A DNA stretch of 64,000 bases from Lachnospiraceae bacterium MD335. GTDB lineage: Bacteria > Bacillota > Clostridia > Lachnospirales > Lachnospiraceae. A program made the translations under genes and the position numbers. Of the stretch, positions 54,671-63,249 are shown in pieces; positions within the stretch are counted from its first letter, which is position 1; each line of letters starts with the position of its first letter. The DNA lies in assembly GCA_000403335.2 (NCBI GenBank), contig KE159617.1:849757-913756 (forward strand). The letters run 5' to 3'. The notes beneath the pieces are model-generated. The model had not been told where the DNA came from. It did no database searches and worked only from the letters and a program-made list of their open reading frames with translations.

Positions 54671-54956
54671 GGTTGGAACGATTACGCTCGGCGTGACGAT
54701 GGTCGCAATCGGGGTGTTGTATTTAGCGCAGATTTTCTTTGGTGTGGCAGAGTATGGGTGGATTTGTAAACTGTGGCCGGTTATTTTTATTCTGCTTGGC
54801 GTGGAGATTTTGCTTGCGAACGCGAGAAAAAACGGGGAGTTTATTTATGATAAGACAGGCATTGTACTGACGTTTGTGCTGACGTTTTTTGCGTTTGTGC
54901 TTGCGGCAGTACAGCAGGCGGTTGAGATAAGTGTGCGGTATGGGTGGCGGATGTAG
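54660..54956 (+). CDS. Small membrane protein with LiaI/LiaF-like (DUF5668-like) transmembrane region
   Basis: 98 residues with three hydrophobic segments. GWICKLWPVIFILLGVEILL is typical of DUF5668/LiaI-LiaF-like helices, which occur in envelope-stress proteins. ATG 54660 has AAGGAGG at about 12 bp; ATG 54651 is closer to it. It overlaps the preceding gene by 11 bp and closes the sigma-factor operon. Confidence 0.65.
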   Translation: MTHKVGTITLGVTMVAIGVLYLAQIFFGVAEYGWICKLWPVIFILLGVEILLANARKNGEFIYDKTGIVLTFVLTFFAFVLAAVQQAVEISVRYGWRM

Positions 54957-55047
54957 GAGCCGCGCTTGGTGTAAAATGTATCTGACCGGTTAAAATAAGA
55001 TTTCAAACAGGGCAATTTCTATTAAGACTGTTTTTGGCGGAGTGTGT

Positions 55048-55053
55048 TATAAT
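55048..55053 (+). promoter_or_regulatory. Possible -10 box upstream of araC-clpP
   Basis: A perfect TATAAT inside the small palindrome GTGTGTTATAATACAC. No good -35 is visible, so an activator may be needed. Confidence 0.4.
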
Positions 55054-55118
55054 ACACCAAAAGGCTTGCGGTTTTCGCTTTCGGGAATTCGCAGGTGCAT
55101 CAGGAATGGAGGAATTTT

Positions 55119-55487
55119 ATGAAAGGCGGAAACATTGTAAAATGCATTACGGATTATATAGAGGCGCACCTGGACGAGGATCTGTCGCTCGAGGGGATTG
55201 CGGAAAGCCTGCATTATTCCAAGTTTTATATGGCGAGAATGTTTGCACAGGAGACGGGGGATACGATTGGAAAGTATATTCAGCGGCGAAGGCTGGAGCT
55301 GGCGGCAAAACAGTTAGTGGAAACAAACATACCGATTGTTGAAATCGCCTGTGAGGCACATTACAATTCGCAGCAGGCATTTACGCTTGCGTTTAGACGC
55401 CTGTATTTGTGCACTCCGCAGGTATACCGTAAAAGAGGACGCTCTGATATGCAAAGCTGTGCATGGATTGGGGGGATTGCGGTATGA
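55119..55487 (+). CDS. Stand-alone AraC-family HTH regulator
   Basis: 122 residues, almost only the two-HTH DNA-binding domain: [33 protein letters not shown] (HTH1) and [33 protein letters not shown] (HTH2). It has no ligand-binding domain. ATG 55119 follows ATGGAGGA by 7 bp. The stop overlaps the clpP start (ATGA), so the regulator and protease subunit are made together. Confidence 0.88.
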   Translation: MKGGNIVKCITDYIEAHLDEDLSLEGIAESLHYSKFYMARMFAQETGDTIGKYIQRRRLELAAKQLVETNIPIVEIACEAHYNSQQAFTLAFRRLYLCTPQVYRKRGRSDMQSCAWIGGIAV

Positions 55488-56074
55488 GTACAATTCCTTA
55501 CGTGGTGGAACAGACGAGCCGCGGCGAACGCAGCTACGATATTTTTTCACGGCTTTTGTCAGACCGGATTATCTTTTTAGGTGAGGAAGTCAGCAATACG
55601 ACGGCAAGTCTGATTGTGGCGCAAATGCTGTTTTTGGAAGCGCAGGACCCCGGGAAGGATATTCAGCTATACATCAACAGTCCGGGCGGCTCGGTGACGG
55701 CGGGGTTCGCCATTTATGACACGATGCAGTATGTCAAGTGTGATGTTTCCACAATCTGTATCGGACTTGCGGCGAGCTTTGGCGCGTTTTTGCTTGCGGG
55801 CGGCGCTAAAGGAAAGCGAATCGCGCTTTCAAATGCAGAGATTATGATTCATCAGCCTGCGATTCACGGAAACGGCGTACAGGGACAGGCGACGGATATT
55901 CAAATTGTGTCGGATCATATGCAAAAAAGCAAGGAACGGCTCAACCGTATTTTGGCACAGAACACGGGAAGGTCCGTGGATCAGATCAGGGAGGATACGG
56001 AGCGCGATCATTATATGTCTGCAAACGAAGCGCTGGCATATGGGCTGATTGATAAAGTGATTGAAAAGCGATAA
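55484..56074 (+). CDS. clpP: ATP-dependent Clp protease proteolytic subunit ClpP (probable paralogue)
   Basis: 196 residues, full ClpP length. [20 protein letters not shown], catalytic Ser98 in [15 protein letters not shown], His123 in [11 protein letters not shown] and the Asp of [11 protein letters not shown] complete the triad. The usual Ser-Met is Ser-Phe here. No clpX or tig lies beside it, and it is fused by a 4-bp overlap to an AraC regulator, so it is likely a second ClpP rather than the housekeeping copy. ATG 55484 is chosen over an upstream in-frame TTG. Confidence 0.92.
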   Translation: MSTIPYVVEQTSRGERSYDIFSRLLSDRIIFLGEEVSNTTASLIVAQMLFLEAQDPGKDIQLYINSPGGSVTAGFAIYDTMQYVKCDVSTICIGLAASFGAFLLAGGAKGKRIALSNAEIMIHQPAIHGNGVQGQATDIQIVSDHMQKSKERLNRILAQNTGRSVDQIREDTERDHYMSANEALAYGLIDKVIEKR

Positions 56075-56078
56075 ACAT

Positions 56079-56127
56079 AAATACCTTATTTATGCTGTGA
56101 CGGATATAAATAGGGTATTTTTGTTTT
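56079..56127 (+). terminator. Terminator after clpP
   Basis: AAATACC-TATTTAT pairs with ATAAATA-GGTATTT, with single unpaired bases, followed by TTGTTTT. Confidence 0.8.
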
Positions 56128-56141
56128 GCCTGAAATTAACC

Positions 56142-56185
56142 TTTACAAACCCGCTTCCGATATATTACAATAGGAGATATTGTAA
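56142..56185 (+). promoter_or_regulatory. Promoter and overlapping palindrome upstream of glnS
   Basis: -35 TTTACA (56142-56147) and -10 TACAAT (56166-56171) with an 18-bp spacer. The -10 lies within a perfect inverted repeat TTACAATA-GGAGA-TATTGTAA (56165-56185), which could be an operator. No T-box structure was recognised. Confidence 0.5.
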
Positions 56186-56256
56186 AGAATACTGGAAATC
56201 AGGAGAAAGGTTGAAAATTAAATTTTCAGCTTGTAAAAAGGAGTGTAGCTATAAAA

Positions 56257-57966
56257 ATGAGTGAACCAGAAATCAATAAAAACGAGGCGGCAGACGGGGA
56301 AAAGGAAGTCGTTTCGAGGAATTTTATCGAGCAGATGATTGACAAGGATCTTGCGGAGGGCGTATACAATACGGTACACACCCGGTTTCCGCCTGAGCCG
56401 AACGGATACCTTCATATCGGTCATGCGAAAGCAATTCTTGTAAACTACAATTTGGCAAAGCAGTACGGCGGAAAGTTCAACATGCGCTTTGACGATACGA
56501 ACCCGACAAAGGAGGATATTGAGTTTGTCGAGTCCATCAAGGCGGATGTGGAATGGCTTGGCGCGGACTGGGAGGACAGACTGTTTTTTGCCTCTGATTA
56601 TTTCGAGCAGATGTACGAATGCGCTGTAAAGCTGATTAAGAAGGGCAAGGCGTATGTGTCGGATCTTTCGGCGGAGGAAATCAAAGCGTATCGCGGTTCG
56701 TTTACCGAGCCGGGAAAGGAAGACCCTTCGGCCGCGCGCTCCATTGAGGAAAACTTACGGTTTTTTGAGGAGATGAAGAACGGTAAGTATGCGGACGGCG
56801 AGAAGGTGCTGCGCGCCCGCATTGACATGAGTTCGCCCAACATTAATATGAGAGACCCCGTGATTTACCGTGTGGCGCATATGTCGCACCACAATACGGG
56901 AGACAAGTGGTGCATTTATCCGATGTATGACTTTGCACATCCGATAGAGGACGCGATTGAAGGAATTACACATTCGATTTGTACGCTGGAGTTTGAGGAC
57001 CACAGACCGCTTTATGACTGGGTGGTGCGCGAGTTAGAGTTTCCGAACCCGCCCCGTCAGATTGAGCAGGCAAAAATGTATCTGACAAATGTGGTAACCG
57101 GAAAGCGTTATATTAAGAAGCTTGTGCAGGACGGAATAGTGGACGGCTGGGACGACCCGCGTCTTGTCTCAATTGCAGCGCTTAGAAGGCGCGGCTTTAC
57201 GCCGGAATCCATTCAGCGTTTTGTAGAGCTTTGCGGAGTGAGCAAAGCAAATTCTTCGACGGATTACGCGATGCTTGAGTACTGCATCAGAGAGGATTTG
57301 AAGCTGAAAAAGCCTAGAATGATGGCTGCGCTTGATCCGATTAAGCTTGTGATTGACAATTACCCTGAGGGGCAGGTAGAATACCTTGAAGTGCCAAATA
57401 ACCTGGAAAACGAGTCGCTTGGCACAAGGGAGGTTCCTTTTTGCAGGGAGCTTTATATAGACCGCGATGACTTTATGGAGGAGCCGCCGAAAAAGTATTT
57501 CCGGCTTTTCCCGGGAAACGAGGTCCGCTTAATGAGCGCTTATTTTGTGAAGTGTGTAAGCTTTGAGAAGGACGACAATGGAAACGTGACGGTGGTGCAT
57601 TGTACGTATGACCCTGAAACAAAACAGGGCAGCGGCTTTACGGGCAGAAAGGTTAAAGGAACCATTCACTGGGTGCCTGCGCCTTTTGCGGTGAAAGCGG
57701 AGGTCAGACTGTATGAGAACCTGATTGACGAGGAGAAGGGTGTGTACAATGAGGACGGTTCGCTGAACTTAAATCCGAATTCGCTGACGATACTAAAGGA
57801 ATGCTATGTGGAGCCTGCGCTGAAGGATGCAAAGGCGTATGAGAGTTTTCAGTTTGTACGGCAGGGCTTTTTCAATGTGGACTGCCATGACTCAAAGCCG
57901 GATGCGCTTGTTTTTAACCGCATTGTGTCGCTGAAAAGTTCGTTTGTTTTACCAAAAACAGTGTAA
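56257..57966 (+). CDS. glnS: Glutaminyl-tRNA synthetase
   Basis: 569 residues. Class I HIGH motif in [33 protein letters not shown], then [21 protein letters not shown] and a C-terminal anticodon-binding beta-barrel pair. The region where GlnRS carries the MSKR (KMSKS-type) loop reads [13 protein letters not shown], keeping Lys-Arg but not Met-Ser. It charges tRNA-Gln directly, so the cell does not rely only on GatCAB. AAAGGAGTGTAGC precedes the ATG. Confidence 0.95.
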   Translation: MSEPEINKNEAADGEKEVVSRNFIEQMIDKDLAEGVYNTVHTRFPPEPNGYLHIGHAKAILVNYNLAKQYGGKFNMRFDDTNPTKEDIEFVESIKADVEWLGADWEDRLFFASDYFEQMYECAVKLIKKGKAYVSDLSAEEIKAYRGSFTEPGKEDPSAARSIEENLRFFEEMKNGKYADGEKVLRARIDMSSPNINMRDPVIYRVAHMSHHNTGDKWCIYPMYDFAHPIEDAIEGITHSICTLEFEDHRPLYDWVVRELEFPNPPRQIEQAKMYLTNVVTGKRYIKKLVQDGIVDGWDDPRLVSIAALRRRGFTPESIQRFVELCGVSKANSSTDYAMLEYCIREDLKLKKPRMMAALDPIKLVIDNYPEGQVEYLEVPNNLENESLGTREVPFCRELYIDRDDFMEEPPKKYFRLFPGNEVRLMSAYFVKCVSFEKDDNGNVTVVHCTYDPETKQGSGFTGRKVKGTIHWVPAPFAVKAEVRLYENLIDEEKGVYNEDGSLNLNPNSLTILKECYVEPALKDAKAYESFQFVRQGFFNVDCHDSKPDALVFNRIVSLKSSFVLPKTV

Positions 57967-58032
57967 AAAAGATGTTCTAAGGCAAACGCAAGGACGGTGT
58001 TCTTTGCATAGTATGAAAGGTTGGGAGAACAC

Positions 58033-58686
58033 ATGAAATACAAATGTCTGATACTTGACCATGATGATACGGTGGTGAACAGTACCGCGACGATTCATCA
58101 TCCCGCTTTTTTGGAGGCGCTGAAGGTTCTGCGTCCCGGTGTGACCATATCACTTGAGGATTATTTCCGCGAGAATTTTCACCCGGGCTTTACGGAATAC
58201 TGTACGGGGAAGCTTGGCATGACGAATGAGGAGCTGGATATAGAGGTAGGGCTTTGGCGCGATTACGTGGAAAAGCATGTTCCGAACGTGTATGGCGGAA
58301 TGAAGGAAATTATAGAGCGGCAGAAGGCGGAGGGCGGCATTGTCTGTGTTGTGTCGCATTCGTATGATTTTAATATTAAGCGGGATTATGCGGCGAATAA
58401 TCTGCCCGAGCCGGACTTGATTTTCGGGTGGGAGTGTCCGCCAGAACTTAGAAAGCCAAGTACGTATGCATTGGAGCAGATTGCAAAACGTTATGATTTA
58501 GCGCCTTCGGATATGGTTATGGTGGATGACTTGAAGCCCGGTTTTGATATGGCGCGGGCGTTTGGCGCGTTTTTTGCGGGAGCGGGCTGGGCGAATGATG
58601 TTGTGGAGATTCGGGAGTTCATGAAGCATAACAGTGATGTGTATTTTACGAAAGTGGAGGAGCTGGCACGGTTTTTGTTTGATTAA
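58033..58686 (+). CDS. HAD-superfamily hydrolase
   Basis: 217 residues. Motif I LILDHDDTVVNSTA with the nucleophile Asp and second Asp, motif II VVSHS, and motif IV MVMVDDLKPGFDMARAFGAFFAGAGWA. The cap domain is helical (about 20-100). It likely dephosphorylates a small metabolite, in the phosphoglycolate-phosphatase-like group. ATG 58033 follows GGGAGA; TTG 58021 is also in frame. Confidence 0.88.
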   Translation: MKYKCLILDHDDTVVNSTATIHHPAFLEALKVLRPGVTISLEDYFRENFHPGFTEYCTGKLGMTNEELDIEVGLWRDYVEKHVPNVYGGMKEIIERQKAEGGIVCVVSHSYDFNIKRDYAANNLPEPDLIFGWECPPELRKPSTYALEQIAKRYDLAPSDMVMVDDLKPGFDMARAFGAFFAGAGWANDVVEIREFMKHNSDVYFTKVEELARFLFD

Positions 58687-58704
58687 TAATAGAAGTAAAA
58701 TTAT

Positions 58705-58749
58705 AAAGAACACAAGCTGTTTTATGCGAACGGCATGTGTTCTTTTTAT
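58705..58749 (+). terminator. Terminator after the HAD gene
   Basis: AAAGAACACA pairs perfectly with TGTGTTCTTT around a 21-nt loop, followed by TTATT. Confidence 0.8.
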
Positions 58750-58781
58750 TTGCTTTATGATTAAAATTATAAAGAAACAAA

Positions 58782-58810
58782 TTGCGATTGGAAACAAATC
58801 ATGCTAAAAT
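58782..58810 (+). promoter_or_regulatory. Sigma-A promoter upstream of the TtcA-like gene
   Basis: -35 TTGCGA (58782-58787), 17-bp spacer, -10 TAAAAT (58805-58810), 67 bp before the ATG. Confidence 0.65.
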
Positions 58811-58876
58811 GATACCAATCATTTTCTCCGCAGACAAAAAAGAACAGAAAACAAAGCAGAAAGGCAGTCAATTACA

Positions 58877-59788
58877 ATGAACGAAAATATGACACAAGTG
58901 TCAGAAAATGAAATGGATTATCTTGAGATAGAGCAGGATTTAAGAAAGCGGCACAGAAAAAAGTTATGGTGCAGGTTTACAAAGGCAATACGCGAGTATG
59001 ACCTTGTACAGGAGGGGGACAAAATCGCGGTCTGCATATCGGGCGGCAAGGATTCCATGCTGATGGCAAAGCTTTTTCAGGAACTCAGGCGCCATAACAA
59101 GTTTGATTTTGACTTGGAGTTTCTTGTGATGGATCCCGGATATATGCCGCAGAACAGAGCGTTAATTGAAAATAACGCAAAGAGGCTCAATATTCCGATT
59201 ACGGTCTTTGAAACCAATATTTTTGAATCGGTTTACAATATTGAAAATTCTCCGTGTTATTTGTGTGCGCGTATGCGGCGCGGGTATCTCTACAGCAAGG
59301 CACACGCGCTTGGCTGCAATAAAATCGCGCTCGGCCATCATTTTGACGATGTGATTGAAACGATTTTAATGGCAATGCTTTACGGGGGGCAGGTGCAGAC
59401 GATGATGCCAAAGCTTCACAGTACAAATTTTGAAGGAATGGAATTAATCCGTCCGATGTATCTGATACGGGAGGAAAGCATCAAGGCATGGCGCGATTAT
59501 CACAATCTGACATTTTTACAGTGTGCGTGCAAATTCACGCAAAACAGTGTGTTTGTGAACGAGCATGAAAATTCTTCCAAGCGAAAAGAGGTCAAGCAGC
59601 TCATTAAACAGCTCAAAAAGGTCAATCCGTTTGTGGAAAACAATATCTTTAAAAGTGTGGAAAACGTGAATCTTAGCACGGTGATTGCATATAAGCAGGA
59701 CGGCGTGAAGCATCACTTTTTGGACAATTATGCAGATATAAAACCGGAGATTTGGACAAGGGATACAGGAGGTGCTGATTTTGAATAA
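58877..59788 (+). CDS. ttcA: TtcA-like tRNA 2-thiocytidine biosynthesis ATPase
   Basis: 303 residues. PP-loop IAVCISGGKDSMLMAKLF (Ser55 start), two paired Cys in SPCYLCARMRRGYL (Cys127, Cys130), IALGHHFDDVIETILM and CACKFTQ near the end fit the TtcA/TtuA family, which thiolates tRNA using an Fe-S cluster. The first 25 residues are extra and are partly encoded by a palindrome (TGACACAAGTGTCA) also found twice downstream. Overlaps the next gene by 8 bp. Confidence 0.85.
   Translation: MNENMTQVSENEMDYLEIEQDLRKRHRKKLWCRFTKAIREYDLVQEGDKIAVCISGGKDSMLMAKLFQELRRHNKFDFDLEFLVMDPGYMPQNRALIENNAKRLNIPITVFETNIFESVYNIENSPCYLCARMRRGYLYSKAHALGCNKIALGHHFDDVIETILMAMLYGGQVQTMMPKLHSTNFEGMELIRPMYLIREESIKAWRDYHNLTFLQCACKFTQNSVFVNEHENSSKRKEVKQLIKQLKKVNPFVENNIFKSVENVNLSTVIAYKQDGVKHHFLDNYADIKPEIWTRDTGGADFE
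58890..58903 (+). repeat. Palindromic motif TGACACAAGTGTCA, copy 1
   Basis: TGACAC-AA-GTGTCA followed by GAAAATG, within codons 5-9 of the TtcA-like gene. Confidence 0.8.
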
Positions 59789-60527
59789 TGCGTTTTCAAG
59801 GACGGCGCTTCTTGTGGGCGATGAGGGAATGGAAAAGCTGAAAAACGCAAAGGTTGCCGTGTTTGGCGTTGGCGGTGTTGGCGGATATGTTGTGGAGGCG
59901 CTTGCGCGCAGCGGTATCGGAACATTGGAGCTGATTGATAACGACAGGGTCAGCCTGACGAACATCAACCGTCAGATTATTGCCGCACACAGCACGATAG
60001 GACGTTATAAGGTGGATGTGGCAAAGGAGCGTATTTTGGACATCAATCCTGCGGCAGCAGTCAATACGCATCAAACCTTTTTTCTGCCGGAAACAGCATC
60101 GGAGTTCAACTTTTACGACTATGATTATGTCGTGGATGCAATTGATACGGTGGCAGGGAAAATTGCGCTTGTCATGGAGGCGCACAGGACAAACACACCG
60201 ATAATCAGTTCAATGGGTGCCGGAAATAAGCTGGATGCGGCTTCTTTTATGGTGGCGGATATTTATGAAACGAGCGTCTGCCCGCTTGCAAAAGTGATGC
60301 GCAGGGAGTTGAAAAAGAGAGGGATTGATAAACTCAAGGTTGTGTATTCACGGGAAAAACCGTTGACGCCGCAAAGTGATACGGATGTCATGAATGAAAT
60401 AAATGACGTGAATGAAAATGACACAAGTGTCAGAAAAAGGCAGACTCCTGGCAGTGTTTCCTTTGTGCCTTCCGTAGCGGGACTAATCCTTGCGGGTGAG
60501 GTTATCAGGGAGATTGCAGGAATATAA
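59781..60527 (+). CDS. tcdA: ThiF/TcdA-family tRNA threonylcarbamoyladenosine dehydratase
   Basis: 248 residues. FSRTALLVGDEGMEKL, the ATP-binding VFGVGGVGGYVVEALARSG and DNDRVSLTNINRQIIA, and KRQTPGSVSFVPSVAGLILAGEVI near the end fit TcdA (YgdL/CsdL), which cyclises t6A37 of tRNAs. TTG 59781 is chosen because GGAGG lies 8 bp upstream; GTG 59772 overlaps that site. Residues around DVMNEINDVNENDTSVRKR look like an insertion compared with relatives (recalled) and include palindrome copy 2. It is coupled to the TtcA-like gene, giving a tRNA-modification pair. Confidence 0.88.
   Translation: MNNAFSRTALLVGDEGMEKLKNAKVAVFGVGGVGGYVVEALARSGIGTLELIDNDRVSLTNINRQIIAAHSTIGRYKVDVAKERILDINPAAAVNTHQTFFLPETASEFNFYDYDYVVDAIDTVAGKIALVMEAHRTNTPIISSMGAGNKLDAASFMVADIYETSVCPLAKVMRRELKKRGIDKLKVVYSREKPLTPQSDTDVMNEINDVNENDTSVRKRQTPGSVSFVPSVAGLILAGEVIREIAGI
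60419..60432 (+). repeat. Palindromic motif TGACACAAGTGTCA, copy 2
   Basis: Same 14 bp as copy 1, within the TcdA-like coding sequence and read in a different frame from copy 1; flanks GAAAA and GAAAAA are also shared. Confidence 0.8.
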
Positions 60528-60533
60528 CAAAAA

Positions 60534-60547
60534 TGACACAAGTGTCA
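60534..60547 (+). repeat. Palindromic motif TGACACAAGTGTCA, copy 3
   Basis: Same 14 bp in the 52-bp gap between the TcdA-like gene and the DUF815 gene, flanked by CAAAAA and TAAAA. Confidence 0.8.
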
Positions 60548-60579
60548 TAAAATACATTGGAAGGAACGGAGGTTTTTAA

Positions 60580-61905
60580 ATGTATCGGGAAATCGCAAAA
60601 TTAATTATGTACGGTGATATGGATGAGGAGTGTATTCTTTATCAGATAGGGGAGATTTTCCGCCGCTATGAGGAGCAGACAAGCTCAAAGCCGGCATTAA
60701 TCAAGGACATTTACACGCAGTTAAAAAGGCTCTTAATCGTGGCGACGGATTATGGCTTTAATTATAATCTATGGCACAACTATCTGACGTTCTTTCTTGT
60801 GACAAACGAAAATCCGTTCAGCATCACTTGTGAAAAAGTAGGAGCAAACGACGGCAGCGTCAATCATTTTGCCAAAAATGATTTCAAGGTATTCCGCAAT
60901 CTGTTTCATTTTGATTTTTCTCAGATTGAACAGGAGCTTGGGATTGACTGTTTTTCGCATTTGTCGCACTATAAGGCAATCGGAAAGCCGGAGCTGATGT
61001 ACAATAAAAATGTCAGTGAAAAGATTATTGCGCTGAGCGCCGAGTTGGAGATGGCGGCGGACGAGGACGAGTTTTTTGACAGTGTGACGGCATTTTATAA
61101 GGATTACGGCGTGGGCATGTTCGGACTGAATAAGGCGTTTCGCATTAAGGAGAGCAGTCGGGAAGCAGACGTTTCGTTTGTCGCAATCAACAATATGGAC
61201 AAGGTTATGCTGGATGATTTAATCGGCTATGAAATCCAAAAGAAGAAGCTGATTGACAATACAAGGGCATTTGTCGAGGGAAGAAAGGCGAATAATGTCC
61301 TGCTGTTTGGCGACAGCGGCACAGGAAAATCCACCAGTATCAAGGCGATTGTCAATGCGTTTTACCCGCAGGGGCTGCGCATGATTGAGATTTACAAGCA
61401 TCAATTCAAAGATTTGTCGAACGTGATTGCGCAGATTAAAAACAGGAATTACCGGTTTATTATATACATGGATGACCTGTCGTTTGAGGAGTTTGAGACG
61501 GAGTACAAGTTTTTGAAGGCGGTGATAGAGGGCGGTGTGGAAACAAAGCCCGAAAATATTTTGATTTACGCGACTTCAAACCGCAGGCATTTAATCAAGG
61601 AAACGTGGAATGACAGAAGCGACGTAAAGGTTCAAAACGGAATGCACCAGTCCGATACAATGGAGGAAAAGCTTTCTTTGGTAAACCGCTTTGGTGTCAC
61701 CATTAACTATTCAAAGCCGTCGCAGAAGGAATACTTCCACATTGTGACACAGCTTGCGCACAGGCAGGGCATTACCATGTCAGACGAAGAGCTGCGCGCC
61801 GAAGCAAACAAATGGGAGCTTAGCCACGGCGGTATTTCAGGGCGTACGGCGCAGCAGTTTGTCAATTACCTTGCGGGATTTGACGAACTGCCGGCAACAG
61901 TTTAG
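60580..61905 (+). CDS. DUF815-family AAA+ ATPase
   Basis: 441 residues. The N-terminal half (1-190) is unassigned; residues about 190-430 are an AAA+ domain with LIGYEIQKKKLIDNT, Walker A LLFGDSGTGKSTSIKAIV, Walker B RFIIYMDDLSFEEF, sensor LIYATSNRRHLIKE and a lid with SHGGISGRTAQQFVNY. This matches DUF815 proteins, whose cellular role is not established. GGAACGGAGG lies before ATG 60580. A diverged copy of the structured repeat begins at its stop codon. Confidence 0.88.
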   Translation: MYREIAKLIMYGDMDEECILYQIGEIFRRYEEQTSSKPALIKDIYTQLKRLLIVATDYGFNYNLWHNYLTFFLVTNENPFSITCEKVGANDGSVNHFAKNDFKVFRNLFHFDFSQIEQELGIDCFSHLSHYKAIGKPELMYNKNVSEKIIALSAELEMAADEDEFFDSVTAFYKDYGVGMFGLNKAFRIKESSREADVSFVAINNMDKVMLDDLIGYEIQKKKLIDNTRAFVEGRKANNVLLFGDSGTGKSTSIKAIVNAFYPQGLRMIEIYKHQFKDLSNVIAQIKNRNYRFIIYMDDLSFEEFETEYKFLKAVIEGGVETKPENILIYATSNRRHLIKETWNDRSDVKVQNGMHQSDTMEEKLSLVNRFGVTINYSKPSQKEYFHIVTQLAHRQGITMSDEELRAEANKWELSHGGISGRTAQQFVNYLAGFDELPATV

Positions 61906-62050
61906 CCCAGGACTTCTCACTACGCTGCGAATTATGGCTTACAAGCCACGTGAGAAAACATAGTGGTTGAGATGTATCAAGCCAACCGCGAAGCGGTTTT
62001 TGCATGGCTTAATGCTTGTAACAGGAAGCCGAAGGCTGGACTGTTACAAC
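61896..62050 (+). repeat. Diverged single copy of the 144-bp structured repeat family
   Basis: CAGTTTAGCCCAGGACTTCTC aligns with the start of the 144-bp units (GGTTCAGCACAGGATTTTG). The main hairpin is rebuilt with different bases: CAAGCC/GGCTT outside and ACCGCGAAGCGGT inside, versus CAACTC/GGGTT and ACCACGAAGTGGT. An extra stem TGGCTTAC/AAGCCA and CTCAC/GTGAG occur upstream. It overlaps the last codons of the DUF815 gene. Confidence 0.65.
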
Positions 62051-62211
62051 ATCTGAATACAAAAGAACAGGAATAGGACACAGAAAAAACACAAATTCAT
62101 CATACTTTAATCAAATTTTGTGCATACAATGGTAAACGATACAGATACTGGAAAATCGTATTGAAAAGACGAAAGAGGCAGAATATGAAACTGTATCAGG
62201 GAGGCATTGCA
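62051..62211 (+). other. Gap before the ABC transporter
   Basis: No gene supported. A TTGTGC hexamer near 62119 might be a -35, but no matching -10 was found. Confidence 0.3.
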
Positions 62212-63249
62212 TTGATTGAAGTAAAAAACTTAACAAAAAAATATGGAAACCATACAGCCGTAAATGACTTGTCTTTTTGTGTGGAAAAAGGCATGATTTA
62301 CGGCTTTTTGGGTCCAAATGGCGCGGGTAAATCCACGACTATGAATATTATGACCGGCTATATTGCGGCAACCGGCGGTTCTGTGCGCATAAACGGATAT
62401 GATATTTTAAAAGAGCCGAAAAAAGCAAAAAAGTGCATTGGTTATCTGCCGGAGCTGCCGCCGGTTTATCCGGATATGACGGTTTGGGAGTATTTAAACT
62501 TTGCGGCAGAGCTAAAACAAGTCAGAAAGCCGCAGCGTATGGGGCAGCTTGAACGCATCATGGAACAGACTAAAATTTCGGATGTAAAAGACCGGTTAAT
62601 TAAAAATCTTTCAAAAGGTTACAGACAGAGAGTCGGGCTTGCACAGGCGATTATCGGGTATCCGGAGGTAATCATACTGGATGAGCCGATGGCAGGATTG
62701 GACCCGAAGCAGATTATTGAAATCAGAACGCTGATCAGGGAACTTGCGCAGGACCATACCGTAATACTAAGCTCGCATATCCTCTCGGAAGTGAGTGCGG
62801 TGTGTGACCATATTCTGATTATTTCCAAGGGGAAGCTTGCGGCAAGCGATACGCCGCAAGGGTTAATGACGCTGATGAAAGGCGGAACGCGGCTTGAGCT
62901 GTGTGTGTGCGGAACACAGGAAAAATTTTGTGAAATTATAAACAATATCAGGGATATTGACAGCTATCAGATTGAAAGGGGCAAAAACGAGGATCAATGC
63001 CATGCCGTAATCAGGACGCGTGCGGAGGCTGACATCAGAAAGGAGCTGTTTTACAGACTTGCGTCGGCAGATATGCCGATTATGCAGCTTGGCATATCCG
63101 AGAAATCGCTGGAGGATGTTTTCCTGGAGCTTACGGGGGAAACGCTGCAGTCAAAGGACAACGAAAGCGAACCGCGGGTAAACGAAACAGAACAAAGTGA
63201 AGCGGATGAGACAGAAACGGAGGTGACGGAACATGACGGCAATCTTTAA
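62212..63249 (+). CDS. GldA-like ABC transporter ATP-binding protein
   Basis: Walker A FLGPNGAGKSTTMNIMTGY, signature NLSKGYRQRVGLAQAI, Walker B VIILDEPMAGLDPKQ and switch His in LSSHILSEV. The C-terminal part includes an ABC-2-associated regulatory stretch and an acidic Glu/Asp/Asn tail of about 35 residues. TTG 62212 gives the standard N-terminus (IEVKNLTKKYG) with GGGAGG 7 bp upstream; ATG 62185 is the alternative and adds nine residues. It overlaps the permease by 17 bp. The export substrate is unknown. Confidence 0.9.
   Translation: MIEVKNLTKKYGNHTAVNDLSFCVEKGMIYGFLGPNGAGKSTTMNIMTGYIAATGGSVRINGYDILKEPKKAKKCIGYLPELPPVYPDMTVWEYLNFAAELKQVRKPQRMGQLERIMEQTKISDVKDRLIKNLSKGYRQRVGLAQAIIGYPEVIILDEPMAGLDPKQIIEIRTLIRELAQDHTVILSSHILSEVSAVCDHILIISKGKLAASDTPQGLMTLMKGGTRLELCVCGTQEKFCEIINNIRDIDSYQIERGKNEDQCHAVIRTRAEADIRKELFYRLASADMPIMQLGISEKSLEDVFLELTGETLQSKDNESEPRVNETEQSEADETETEVTEHDGNL

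Noticed and set aside
55034-55342. 102-residue + frame overlapping the AraC gene
   Set aside because: It has a different frame from the well-supported AraC HTH protein, and no family is recognised.
56128-56256. T-box riboswitch upstream of glnS
   Set aside because: No T-box core sequence or antiterminator is visible; the leader is too short after the likely promoter.
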